A DNA stretch of 64,000 bases from Polynucleobacter sp. TUM22923 (GTDB lineage: Bacteria > Pseudomonadota > Gammaproteobacteria > Burkholderiales > Burkholderiaceae), in the NCBI RefSeq assembly GCF_030295705.1, contig NZ_AP027274.1:1302001-1366000 (forward strand), given 5' to 3'. How positions within the stretch are numbered: the first letter of the stretch is position 1; each line of letters opens with the position of its first letter. Shown here piece after piece: positions 18,014 through 26,116 of this stretch. Below the pieces are notes generated by a model, which was not told the origin of the DNA, searched no databases, and was given only the letters and a program-made list of their open reading frames with translations. A program made the translations under genes and the position numbers.

Positions 18014-18793
18014 ATGAAACCCATCCTGAACATTGCAGCCTATTTATTTGTGAGCCTAGATGGATTGACAGAGCTACGCAGTGCAATGCTTGCTGAGTGC
18101 AATTCCCGCCAAATTAAAGGCACGATCTTATTAACCGGGGAAGGAATCAACCTGTTTTTAGCTGGCAAAGAGCTCGAATTACACAGCTTCTTAGGCTGGC
18201 TAAGGATGGATGCCCGCTTTAGTGCTTTGCAGACCAAAGATAGCTGGTCTGAAGCGCAGCCATTTAAAAAGATGCTCGTCAAAATAAAGAATGAAATTAT
18301 TCGCATGAATCACCCCACGATTCGTCCTGAAGAAGGTAGGGCTAATTTCATTGCACCCCAAAAATTACGAGAATGGCTTGATCGGGGAACCGATGATTTG
18401 GGACGTCCAGTGGTAATGATTGATACCCGCAACGCATTTGAGGTGGAGTACGGCACCTTTGAAAATGCGATGCATTTCAACATTAGTAAATTTACAGAGT
18501 TTCCCCAAGCAATCGAGGCTCAGAAAGAGGCTTTAGCCGACAAAACATTAGTGAGCTTTTGCACCGGGGGAATACGCTGTGAAAAATCAGGCCTCTATAT
18601 GCGCGAGATTGGGATGCAACATAGCTACCAATTAGAAGGTGGCATCTTGAAGTATTTCGAGGAAGTAGGCTCTACACACTACAGCGGCACCTGCTTTGTT
18701 TTTGATGAACGAGAGTCATTGGAACCTAATTTAAAATCGATCCCGATCGAACAGTCCATACGAAAAAAACTTAAAGTCTTAGAGCCACAGTAA
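18014..18793 (+). CDS. trhO: tRNA uridine(34) hydroxylase TrhO (rhodanese-like)
   Basis: Oxygen-dependent enzyme making 5-hydroxyuridine at the tRNA wobble position. The 259 residues have an N-terminal acylphosphatase-like domain (ILLTGEGINLFLAG) and a rhodanese domain. The catalytic cysteine is in SFCTGGIRCEKS and the family motif DTRNAFEVEYGTFENA is present. The ATG at 18014 starts MKPILNIAAYLF; the in-frame upstream extension overlaps the divergent Bug promoter and lacks homology. Confidence 0.9.
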   Translation: MKPILNIAAYLFVSLDGLTELRSAMLAECNSRQIKGTILLTGEGINLFLAGKELELHSFLGWLRMDARFSALQTKDSWSEAQPFKKMLVKIKNEIIRMNHPTIRPEEGRANFIAPQKLREWLDRGTDDLGRPVVMIDTRNAFEVEYGTFENAMHFNISKFTEFPQAIEAQKEALADKTLVSFCTGGIRCEKSGLYMREIGMQHSYQLEGGILKYFEEVGSTHYSGTCFVFDERESLEPNLKSIPIEQSIRKKLKVLEPQ

Positions 18794-19055
18794 GACTCTC
18801 AAGGTAAACGACTTTTCCTGCTACAAGTAGCTTAAGTAACCAGAGTAAAATCTGCCCAACAAGAAAAAATTACTTAAACATATATGAAAGCTTAAGGCAT
18901 GCTTAACCATTCTCATTGGATATTCTTTTTTTGATGCCTCGTACTATTTCTAAAGGCCTAAGCCCTATCTGGCACGTGTGTGCGCCTCCGATCTAAAGCA
19001 GATCTTGCAACTCTCCACACCTGATTAATCCACCATAAACTTACGGAACTGGCAC
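18794..19055. other. Non-coding stretch with no recognised feature
   Basis: 262 bp between trhO and the hydroxyacid dehydrogenase gene. I see no reading frame of note, no strong hairpin with a T-run, and no RNA motif. It presumably includes the promoter of the downstream plus-strand operon. Confidence 0.5.
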
Positions 19056-20033
19056 ATGTCCACACTACCTAATATCGTCATCCTCGGAGACTACGAACGC
19101 GCTTTGCGACGCTTCTCTCATTGGGAAGAGTTAGATCAAAAGTCAAATCTGACCATTCATCATGAGCCCTTACGTGACGAAGCCCTATATGAGGCGGTTA
19201 AGGACGCTGATGCTATCGCCATCGTAAGAGATCGCTCTCCATTTAATGAGGCGATGATTGCCCGATTACCAAAGCTTAAACTCCTGATGTTCACTGGTGA
19301 ACGTAATGGCACGCTCGAAGCTTCAGCGCTTGTCTCCAGAAATATTCCGATGGCATGCACACCAGGTGGCCCATCAAAAGAGACCACAGCTGAACTTACT
19401 TGGGCCTTGATTTTGGCTGCCTCCAAAAATTTGATCAATCAAACATCACTCATTGGAAATGGTGGTTGGCGCAATGAATTATCAGTACTGCCAATGTTGT
19501 CAGGGCAACGTCTGGGCATCATGGGCTTAGGCGCTATCGGAAGTAAAGTGGCCAGAGTAGGTCGTGCCTTTGGAATGGAAGTAGTGACCTGGAGCCCGCG
19601 CATGACTCCTGAGCGCGCCGCTACTGAAAATGCTGTCTCGGTTAGCTTAGACGAATTACTCAGTACATCCAAGGTAATCACTATGCATTTAGTGGCCGGT
19701 CCAGGAACCAAAGGAATTATTAGTGCCGATCAATTGGCTTTAATGCGCCCTGATTCCATTCTAGTTAACACCTCTAGAGCAGCGCTGATTAATATGTCTG
19801 ACTTAAGCATTGCACTTCAAAGGGGTGCTCCTGCCCAAGCAGCAATAGACGTATTTGATATTGAGCCGCTGCCCGTCAATGATTCTTTGCGCAATACGCC
19901 CAATTTATTAGTTACACCACACTTAGGCTTTATTGCAGAGCCTATTTTTGAAGCATTCTCTCAAGGCATCACAGAGACTCTGAATGCCTGGCTTGATCAA
20001 AAACCAGTTCCACATCCTTTCAAACCCTCATAA
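19056..20033 (+). CDS. D-2-hydroxyacid dehydrogenase family protein
   Basis: NAD-dependent oxidoreductase interconverting a 2-keto acid and a D-2-hydroxy acid, 325 residues. The dinucleotide loop is LGIMGLGAIGSKVARVGRAFG. The catalytic triad is visible as the arginine in NTSRAALI, the glutamate in VFDIEPLP and the histidine in TPHLGF. It heads a compact plus-strand operon with a split chromate-type transporter and a Bug receptor, which suggests metabolism of an imported organic acid; the substrate is not deducible. Confidence 0.85.
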   Translation: MSTLPNIVILGDYERALRRFSHWEELDQKSNLTIHHEPLRDEALYEAVKDADAIAIVRDRSPFNEAMIARLPKLKLLMFTGERNGTLEASALVSRNIPMACTPGGPSKETTAELTWALILAASKNLINQTSLIGNGGWRNELSVLPMLSGQRLGIMGLGAIGSKVARVGRAFGMEVVTWSPRMTPERAATENAVSVSLDELLSTSKVITMHLVAGPGTKGIISADQLALMRPDSILVNTSRAALINMSDLSIALQRGAPAQAAIDVFDIEPLPVNDSLRNTPNLLVTPHLGFIAEPIFEAFSQGITETLNAWLDQKPVPHPFKPS

Positions 20034-20047
20034 ACCCAACTTGTTTT

Positions 20048-20587
20048 TTGAAAACACTGACCCCCACCCAGCTGTTCATTAGTTTTAGCAAGATCGGCAT
20101 GTCTGGTTTTGGCGGGGTTCTCCCTTGGGCACGGCGAACCCTTGTAGAGCAAGATCAAATTTTGAGCTCAGAGGAGTTCAGTGCCATATTGGGAATCTGT
20201 CAAATCGTTCCCGGTCCCAATATCGTCAATCTCGCTGTATGTGTTGGATCCCGCTTTGCGGGAGCTAAAGGCGCTTTAGCAGCAGTACTGGGCTTAACTT
20301 TGGGACCAGTATGTTTGGTACTGCTTTTAGCGCTACTGTATGAACAATACAGCTATTTGGATTCTGTAAAAGGCATTCTGCGTGGCATTTCTGCTGTAGG
20401 CGTAGGTTTAATTGCCTCTACGGGTCTCAAGATGCTGCGTGATGAGCTTCAATACCCCGCCATGCTACTGGTAGTAGTTGTCACTGTGATTGCGGCAAGC
20501 TATTTTCATCTTGGTCTTGGCTGGGTAGTGCTGATCGTCGCACCATTGGCTCTATTTTTGGCGCACAAGAAAGCCTCCAGATCATGA
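20048..20587 (+). CDS. Chromate transporter, N-terminal-type half (ChrA family)
   Basis: A 179-residue membrane protein of the CHR family. SKIGMSGFGGVLPWARRTLV and GICQIVPGPNIVNLAV are its signature motifs, followed by four to five hydrophobic segments. Short-chain CHR proteins work as pairs of homologous halves; the second half follows with a four-base overlap. The start is TTG at 20048, because no ATG fits before the conserved region. Chromate, sulfate-like or other anion export is possible. Linkage to a Bug receptor is unusual. Confidence 0.85.
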   Translation: MKTLTPTQLFISFSKIGMSGFGGVLPWARRTLVEQDQILSSEEFSAILGICQIVPGPNIVNLAVCVGSRFAGAKGALAAVLGLTLGPVCLVLLLALLYEQYSYLDSVKGILRGISAVGVGLIASTGLKMLRDELQYPAMLLVVVVTVIAASYFHLGLGWVVLIVAPLALFLAHKKASRS

Positions 20588-21105
20588 GTATTTTGATGGG
20601 CTTATTTATCAAGCTCTCCGCACTTTCTCTAGTTGCCTTTGGCGGAATAAATGCCCTGCTTCCCAGTTTATTGGATTTAGCTGTGAGGCAAGAGCATTGG
20701 GTTGACGTGCAAACTTTTGCTGACTATTTCGCAATTGCCCAAGCCGCCCCTGGGCCCAACTTTATGACGGTCACCTTAATAGGTTGGCATGTTTATGGTG
20801 TTCTTGGTGCGTTTCTCGCAACCCTTGCGATCGCCTGGCCATCATCAATTTTGATTTATTTTCTTCAGCGCTTCATCACAAATATGCATAACGAGCACCG
20901 AAAGAAAGTTATTCAATACGCAGCTGCAGCTCTTGCTATTGGGCTGGTACTATCTTCGGCATGGCAGATTGCTTTACAAATTAATCATACTAATGCCGCT
21001 TATATTCTTACCATCCTCACCATTGCATTAACCATCTTTACTCGCTGGCATCCTCTTTACTTTATTGGACTAGGCGCACTTTTAGGACTATTTGGTTTTA
21101 TATGA
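20584..21105 (+). CDS. Chromate transporter, C-terminal-type half (ChrA family)
   Basis: A 173-residue partner of the preceding CHR half. LVAFGGINALLPSLLDLAV and AQAAPGPNFMTVTLIGW are the matching signatures, with about five to six membrane segments. Its ATG overlaps the upstream stop (ATGA), and its own TGA overlaps the next gene's ATG in the same way, so all are coupled. In two-gene CHR systems both halves are needed and insert with opposite topology (known for characterised pairs). Confidence 0.85.
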   Translation: MSILMGLFIKLSALSLVAFGGINALLPSLLDLAVRQEHWVDVQTFADYFAIAQAAPGPNFMTVTLIGWHVYGVLGAFLATLAIAWPSSILIYFLQRFITNMHNEHRKKVIQYAAAALAIGLVLSSAWQIALQINHTNAAYILTILTIALTIFTRWHPLYFIGLGALLGLFGFI

Positions 21106-22079
21106 AAATGACACCCTTTTTTATTACTGCAATCATCTCCACCACTCTTGCAACGATAGGCGCTGTCAGCGCTCAAACTAATTATCCCAATAAATCAATT
21201 AATTTAATCGTGCCTTACGGTGCAGGAGGCAGTGCAGACTCTCGCAGTAGGCAACTGGCACAGAAAATGAGTGTCATTCTCAAGCAGCCAATCATTGTTG
21301 ATAACAAGCCTGGTGCAGGCGGTAACATCGGTACGGAATTTGTCTCTAGGGCTGCTCCAGATGGCTATACGATTGGCATGGGTAACTTTGCACCATTAGC
21401 GGTGAATAAAACCTTATTTGGTAATTTGCGTTACGACCCAGAAACAGATCTCAGCCCTATTATTCTGATAGAAAAAGGGCCACTCATTCTGGTGGTCAAC
21501 CCCAATTCTCAATACAAAACGATTCAAGATATTGTTGCAGCCGCTAAAGCCAAGCCTGGCACCCTAACCTTTTCCTCCGGAGGAATTGGTGGAAGCCATC
21601 AACTTTCGGCCGAACTCTTTATGCAAAATGCAGGCATTCAGATGATCCATGTACCGTATAAAAGTGGCTCTGCAGGTCTAACCGATCTGATGGCCGGGAA
21701 TGTCGATATGATGTTTGATCAGATGTATTCGGCAGTACCAAGCATTAGGGCTGACAAACTACGCCCCATCGCTACTACCAGCAAAAAGAGATCACCCCTC
21801 TTTCCGAATCTACCCAGCTTTGCTGAAGCGGGTTTTCCTAAAGTTGAAGTACTGAATTGGCAAGGTTTTATCGCACCCTCTAAAACACCAAAGGCCATTA
21901 TTGAAAAACTCAATGCCGCTGCCAATGAAGCCTTAAAGGATCCTCAACTTAGAGAGCTAATGCTCTCACAAGGCAATGAAATTGGTGGAGGAACTCCCGC
22001 CGACTTTGCCGCGTTAATTAAGTCTGAGGCTGCTAAATGGAGCGCCGTAGTCAATGCAGGAAATATCAAGCCCGAGTAA
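21102..22079 (+). CDS. Bug/TctC-family extracytoplasmic binding protein
   Basis: A 325-residue periplasmic receptor with a signal peptide ending at VSAQ. YPNKSINLIVPYGAGGSADS and DNKPGAGGNIGTEFVSRAAP are the Bug signatures. It overlaps the second ChrA half by four bases, making it the fourth gene of an operon with a hydroxyacid dehydrogenase and a CHR pair. That coupling suggests the binding protein and the transporter or enzyme serve one substrate; no family precedent is known to me. Confidence 0.87.
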   Translation: MKMTPFFITAIISTTLATIGAVSAQTNYPNKSINLIVPYGAGGSADSRSRQLAQKMSVILKQPIIVDNKPGAGGNIGTEFVSRAAPDGYTIGMGNFAPLAVNKTLFGNLRYDPETDLSPIILIEKGPLILVVNPNSQYKTIQDIVAAAKAKPGTLTFSSGGIGGSHQLSAELFMQNAGIQMIHVPYKSGSAGLTDLMAGNVDMMFDQMYSAVPSIRADKLRPIATTSKKRSPLFPNLPSFAEAGFPKVEVLNWQGFIAPSKTPKAIIEKLNAAANEALKDPQLRELMLSQGNEIGGGTPADFAALIKSEAAKWSAVVNAGNIKPE

Positions 22080-22111
22080 ATGACCCGGTACTTACTTCTA
22101 TTCAAATGCTC

Positions 22112-22513
22112 CTATTTCAGAGCTTGGTAAGTCAAGATACCGGCAAAGGTTAATACCAAAGATCCGATTAAATTAAACAGGGTTGTGGCGAGTGCCCACG
22201 TCACCTCACCACGCTGCATTAAGCCGACAACTTCGGCAGAAAAACTGGAGAAGGTGGTTAGACCGCCTAAGAAACCAGTAATGACAAATAGTCTCCACTC
22301 AGGGGATAAATGGGCGTTATTTCCAAAGAATGCTACGGCGATACCAACAAAATAGCCGCCAACTAGATTGGATAGCAACGTACCCAAGGGAAGCACTGCA
22401 GCAGCTCCTGTCGTAATTCCTACGGTGGCGCCTACAGTTACTAGATTAAATCCAGCCCTGAGCAATGCGCCAGTGCCGGCCCCACAAAAGATTGCAAGCA
22501 AAGATGGCCACAT
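22112..22513 (-). CDS. crcB: Fluoride channel CrcB/Fluc
   Basis: Small four-helix membrane protein (133 residues) that forms a dual-topology dimer exporting fluoride. GCGAGTGALLRAGF-type N-terminus and GFLGGLTTFSSFSAE with the conserved phenylalanine and Thr-Thr-Phe-Ser-Ser filter region identify the family. No fluoride riboswitch could be recognised in the 70 bp upstream. It is convergent with the Bug gene and followed upstream by two very small genes on the same strand. Confidence 0.9.
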   Translation of the reverse strand: MWPSLLAIFCGAGTGALLRAGFNLVTVGATVGITTGAAAVLPLGTLLSNLVGGYFVGIAVAFFGNNAHLSPEWRLFVITGFLGGLTTFSSFSAEVVGLMQRGEVTWALATTLFNLIGSLVLTFAGILTYQALK

Positions 22514-22582
22514 ACTTGGTGTCTTATTAAGAGGTAAAAATCAGTATTGGCTTAGAACAGGTCATGCTGCCATGAATGCGAA

Positions 22583-22720
22583 TTAGCCGAATACGTAACC
22601 AATATGAGCGGCAACCAGTGCAAACAGAATAGCCAAACTCGTTGCCACTGCCAACATCACAATCAGGGTAATGATTTTTTTATTGATTTCGTCTTTCGAC
22701 TCTTTATGCCATTCGTTCAT
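22583..22720 (-). CDS. Small single-span membrane protein, 45 aa
   Basis: An ATG at 22720 preceded by AAGGA opens a 45-codon frame. It has a charged N-terminus (NEWHKESKDEINKK) and then one hydrophobic helix of about 27 residues (ITLIVMLAVATSLAILFALV), ending GYVFG. The topology would be cytoplasmic N-terminus with one membrane span. No family was recognised. It lies between crcB and another tiny gene, all on the minus strand. Confidence 0.6.
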   Translation of the reverse strand: MNEWHKESKDEINKKIITLIVMLAVATSLAILFALVAAHIGYVFG

Positions 22721-22764
22721 GCTGAATCCTTATTGAATATATTCATTAATGGAGTCATTATCCA

Positions 22765-22932
22765 CTATCGGCCTCGACCAGCCTTACGCATCATGGCTTT
22801 TCCACCACCAAATCCAGCCTGAGGCCTGCCACCAGGACCTGATGGACCCTTTGGAGCCGGAGGACGTGCAGCAGGCTTAGCCAGCGTTACCTTGGCCGGG
22901 ATTTTTGATTCTGGTTTTTTCTCGTCAGTCAC
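22765..22932 (-). CDS. Small basic Pro/Gly-rich protein, 55 aa
   Basis: A frame starting at GTG 22932, eight bases after AGGAG, encodes a lysine/proline-rich N-terminus (ESKIPAKVTLAKPAARP). The tail is Gly/Pro/Arg-rich (GPSGPGGRPQAGFGGGK) and ends RKAGRGR. It looks intrinsically disordered and nucleic-acid-binding in character; no family was recognised. The frame remains open further upstream, but that part overlaps the site-2 protease start and lacks such composition. It is divergent from that protease gene. Confidence 0.55.
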   Translation of the reverse strand: MTDEKKPESKIPAKVTLAKPAARPPAPKGPSGPGGRPQAGFGGGKAMMRKAGRGR

Positions 22933-22962
22933 TTTGTTCACTCCTGTAGATATCATATTGTC

Positions 22963-23625
22963 ATGATTACTGACTATTCTATCCAAGCTGTCGCCATCAA
23001 TGCGATTCCTTTGATTTTTGCCATTACGGTTCATGAGGCGGCCCATGGCTATGCCGCCCGAAAACTGGGTGACAACACTGCCTATTTATTAGGCAGAGTG
23101 AGCCTAAACCCTGCGAAGCATATCGATCCTGTGGGCACCATTCTGATTCCGTTAACACTGCTATTAACTGGCTCCCCCTTCTTGGTGGGCTATGCCAAGC
23201 CAGTACCTGTGCGCTTTGACAAGCTAAAGAATCCCAGAATAGATTCGATTTGGGTGGCCTTGGCCGGCCCAGGTTCTAACTTTATTCAGGCACTGATTTG
23301 GGCAATACTACTCATCACACTATTTGGATTAGGGGTAAATGAGCCCTTCTTAGTTTCCATGTCTCAGGCCGGCATTAGCTGGAACCTTGGCTTATTAGTG
23401 TTTAACCTGTTTCCACTGCCCCCTCTTGATGGTGGCCGAATTCTGGCTGGGCTGTTGCCAGCTCGCCAATCGATTGCCCTAGGTAAAATTGAACCTTGGG
23501 GCTTTTTTGTCGTGCTAGCGCTGGTATTTACTGGCGTGATTGGAAACTTCTGGATGGAGCCGCTTATAGGGTTTTTTAAAGGTGCCATCTACCTAATAAC
23601 GCTACCCTTGCAAATGCTACTGTAG
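22963..23625 (+). CDS. Site-2 protease family (M50) intramembrane metalloprotease
   Basis: A 220-residue multi-span membrane protein. The zinc motif HEAAH is in FAITVHEAAHGYAARKLG, and the third ligand lies in PLPPLDGGRILAGLLP. VSLNPAKHIDPVGTILIP is the conserved loop of the group IV/YdcA-like bacterial S2P proteins. The PDZ domain of RseP is absent. The role is cleavage of membrane-embedded substrates, identity unknown. It is flanked by a small basic-protein gene (divergent) and a cytochrome c-prime gene downstream. Confidence 0.87.
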   Translation: MITDYSIQAVAINAIPLIFAITVHEAAHGYAARKLGDNTAYLLGRVSLNPAKHIDPVGTILIPLTLLLTGSPFLVGYAKPVPVRFDKLKNPRIDSIWVALAGPGSNFIQALIWAILLITLFGLGVNEPFLVSMSQAGISWNLGLLVFNLFPLPPLDGGRILAGLLPARQSIALGKIEPWGFFVVLALVFTGVIGNFWMEPLIGFFKGAIYLITLPLQMLL

Positions 23626-23703
23626 CCACATCGTTCAGTAGTATGCTCAACTAACCCATTACCTTGTTAAACCAAAGCCTCACAACTTCGTTTAGGAGTG
23701 CAC

Positions 23704-24156
23704 ATGAAAACAAAAAAAATTATCCTAGTAGCAACGATCGCCACTCTAGCAGCGGCATCTAGCATCGCTTTTGCCCAATTTAAAAAACCGGAAGATGCGA
23801 TTAAATATCGTCAAAGTGTTTACACCGTTATGGCCAATTCCTTTGGGAAAATTAGTGCTGTAGTAAAGGGTGAGGCGCCATACAACAAAGATGAGGTTGC
23901 CAAGAATGCAGCGATCGTAACCACACTGTCGACTTTGCCATGGCAGGCGTTTGGCCCCGGCACTGAGGGCGGCAATGCGTTGCCAGCCGTCTGGTCAGAT
24001 AACGCGAAGTTCAAATCCGCTAGTGAAAAAATGCAACTCGCTGTGGTGAACTTGAATGTAGCTGCACAGTCAGGCGATCAAGAAGCAATCAAAAAGGCTT
24101 TTGGTGCGGCTGGTCAAACATGCAAGAATTGCCATGATGACTTCAAGAAAAAATAA
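23704..24156 (+). CDS. Cytochrome c-prime (class II c-type cytochrome)
   Basis: A periplasmic four-helix heme protein of 150 residues. The signal peptide ends near AFAQF. PEDAIKYRQSVYTVMANSFGK is the N-terminal helix with the methionine typical of the family, and the heme motif CKNCHDDFKKK is near the C-terminus as expected for class II. The ATG at 23704 follows AGGAG; a GTG six bases upstream is not favoured. It is tail-to-tail with a cytochrome b561 gene with no gap. Such proteins bind NO or act in electron transfer. Confidence 0.9.
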   Translation: MKTKKIILVATIATLAAASSIAFAQFKKPEDAIKYRQSVYTVMANSFGKISAVVKGEAPYNKDEVAKNAAIVTTLSTLPWQAFGPGTEGGNALPAVWSDNAKFKSASEKMQLAVVNLNVAAQSGDQEAIKKAFGAAGQTCKNCHDDFKKK

Positions 24157-24837
24157 TTAGCGGGTAACGAAATAGCCTAAGATAACGGCAATCAGACTAA
24201 GCAATAGCAAGGCTGTACCGCGTTGCCAGGCTCCATCCTTAGAGTCTTGACCTAAGCCAGCAGGCAGATATTTTGCCTCTTCGCTTGGGTCAATTTCCTT
24301 ATCACCAACCAGCATTGGTTTTATGAGATTTTCACGTCTAAATCGTTGATAGTAAAAAATGGCGCATAAGTGCACTGCAATCAATCCTAACAAAACTAAA
24401 TCATTCCAATGATGTATCGAATTAAATATCGCAACAGTAGCGTTCGAAACGTATTGTGCAAAAGGCCCCTCAAACAGAATATCGTCGTTTGAAAATAGGC
24501 CGGTCACTGCTTGAAGCCCAACCGCAAAGATTAAGGCAAGCACTGATAAAGAGCCTAAAGGGTTATGACCTAAAACTGCCGGCGATTGGCCTTTCAGATA
24601 TTGATATAAGCCCCGGGGGCTCGGAACAAAATTAATAAAGCGGGCATGATGAGATCCAAAGAACCCCCAAAATATTCTGAAAATAATCAGCGCGAGAATG
24701 CAATAACCCGATAGCGCATGCAACGCCATCGCATCACCACCAATATTGACTGTAATGAAGCTAATGATGATGAAGACAACTAAAGCCCAGTGAAATAGGC
24801 GGATAGGTAAATCCCAAATACGAATGATCTTCTTCAT
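24157..24837 (-). CDS. Cytochrome b561 family protein
   Basis: A di-heme membrane protein of 226 residues. WDLPIRLFHWALVVFIIISF and MALHALSGYCILALIIFRIFWG carry the axial histidines of the first two helices, and IHHWNDLVLLGLIAVHLCA carries those of the fourth; a fifth hydrophobic helix follows at the C-terminus. It probably moves electrons between quinol and a c-type partner. The neighbouring cytochrome c-prime gene is the obvious candidate, and the two are often adjacent in proteobacteria. Confidence 0.88.
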   Translation of the reverse strand: MKKIIRIWDLPIRLFHWALVVFIIISFITVNIGGDAMALHALSGYCILALIIFRIFWGFFGSHHARFINFVPSPRGLYQYLKGQSPAVLGHNPLGSLSVLALIFAVGLQAVTGLFSNDDILFEGPFAQYVSNATVAIFNSIHHWNDLVLLGLIAVHLCAIFYYQRFRRENLIKPMLVGDKEIDPSEEAKYLPAGLGQDSKDGAWQRGTALLLLSLIAVILGYFVTR

Positions 24838-24882
24838 TCCTTAAGGATAAATCATGAATGCCTTGTAAAATGAAAAGAATTC

Positions 24883-26088
24883 ATGAACCACAGCAAAGCT
24901 TTTAGAACCCTATTACTCTACCGAGTTGGCGCAACACTGAGCTACCAAATCACGATGGTCGCTGTAGGTTGGCATATTTATGAAATTACCAACAGCGTCA
25001 TATCCCTGGGTCTCATTGGCCTAGCTGAACTCATTCCCTACTTTGCCTTAGCGCTTTACTCTGGGCATGCAGTTGACCACTATTCTAGAAAATGGATTGC
25101 CGCAATTGCTTGCATGATTCACGTGGCTGTCGCTTTATTTTTAACGGCTATTGCATTGGGCTACCTCTCACCACCCATTCCACTGATTTACACCGCAGTA
25201 GCTTTTATTGGCGTTGGCAGGGCTTTATTAAGACCCTCTTATCAAGCATTATTTGGGCAAATCATCCCCCGTGATCAACTGACCCGATACACTGCCTATG
25301 CATCATCCGCATTTCAAATTTGTGTTGTAACAGGCCCTGGATTGGGTGGCCTCATGATTGGTTTTGCAGGCCTAGAGTGGACTTACCTGCTGGCTGCTCT
25401 ATGCGGAGTATTTGGCTTATATGGGATTACCTTTATTAATGTTGTTCAAGAGAAAACGAACTATTCATCTCATCGGTTTTTAAAAAGCTTTTTAGAGGGC
25501 TTTCATTACGTTAAAAAGCATGAGCTCATACTAGGCATCATGGCATTAGATATGTTTGCTGTGCTGTTCGGCGGCGCCGTCTCCATCTTGCCCGCCTTTG
25601 TGAAAGAAGTACTCAATGCTGTCCCAGAAACACTGGGCATCTTGAGATCCGCTCCTGCAGTAGGCGCTGTGATCACTGGGATCTATTTAGCCAAACGGCC
25701 TATTCTCACTGACTCAGGGAAGTATCTCTTTATGTCTGTTGCAGGATTTGGTTTGGCGATTATTGCTTTTGGCCTATCCAGTAATTTATTGCTCTGCGCC
25801 CTCTTTCTGGGTATTTCAGGTTGCTGCGATTCAGTGTCGGTAGTCATTCGCGGCAGCATTATGCAGCTAACCACACCCGATCATATGCGCGGCAGAATTA
25901 GCGCAATCAATGGCATCTTCATTGGCTCCTCCAATGAATTGGGCGCCCTTGAATCCGGTATTGCTGCGAGCCTGATAGGCTTGGTACCATCCATTATTTT
26001 TGGTGGCGTTGCAACCATTGCTGTAGTTGCCATTACTTATCGACTCGCCCCCCACCTCAGAAAACTCAATCTCAAAGATATTACTTAG
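24883..26088 (+). CDS. MFS transporter, EntS-like
   Basis: A 401-residue, 12-span major facilitator. GHAVDHYSRKWIAAIA is the cytoplasmic loop 2-3 motif (G-x-x-x-D-R/H-x-S-R-K), RPSYQALFGQIIPRDQLTRY and MRGRISAINGIFIGSSNELG are features of the EntS/DHA3-type exporters for siderophores or drugs. No siderophore synthesis genes are nearby, so the substrate is unknown. It is divergent from the cytochrome b561 gene and convergent with the dehydrogenase that follows. Confidence 0.85.
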   Translation: MNHSKAFRTLLLYRVGATLSYQITMVAVGWHIYEITNSVISLGLIGLAELIPYFALALYSGHAVDHYSRKWIAAIACMIHVAVALFLTAIALGYLSPPIPLIYTAVAFIGVGRALLRPSYQALFGQIIPRDQLTRYTAYASSAFQICVVTGPGLGGLMIGFAGLEWTYLLAALCGVFGLYGITFINVVQEKTNYSSHRFLKSFLEGFHYVKKHELILGIMALDMFAVLFGGAVSILPAFVKEVLNAVPETLGILRSAPAVGAVITGIYLAKRPILTDSGKYLFMSVAGFGLAIIAFGLSSNLLLCALFLGISGCCDSVSVVIRGSIMQLTTPDHMRGRISAINGIFIGSSNELGALESGIAASLIGLVPSIIFGGVATIAVVAITYRLAPHLRKLNLKDIT

Positions 26089-26116
26089 TACGGTCAATAG
26101 GGGCTTAGTCACTTCA

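Noticed and set aside
18794-19055. Possible small RNA or gene in the 262-bp gap
   Set aside because: No stable hairpin with a T-run and no conserved frame were found by eye.
22514-22600. Fluoride riboswitch upstream of crcB
   Set aside because: The short leader lacks the conserved GGcGAUGG and CCGCC-UGAU elements. It also holds the end of a small gene.
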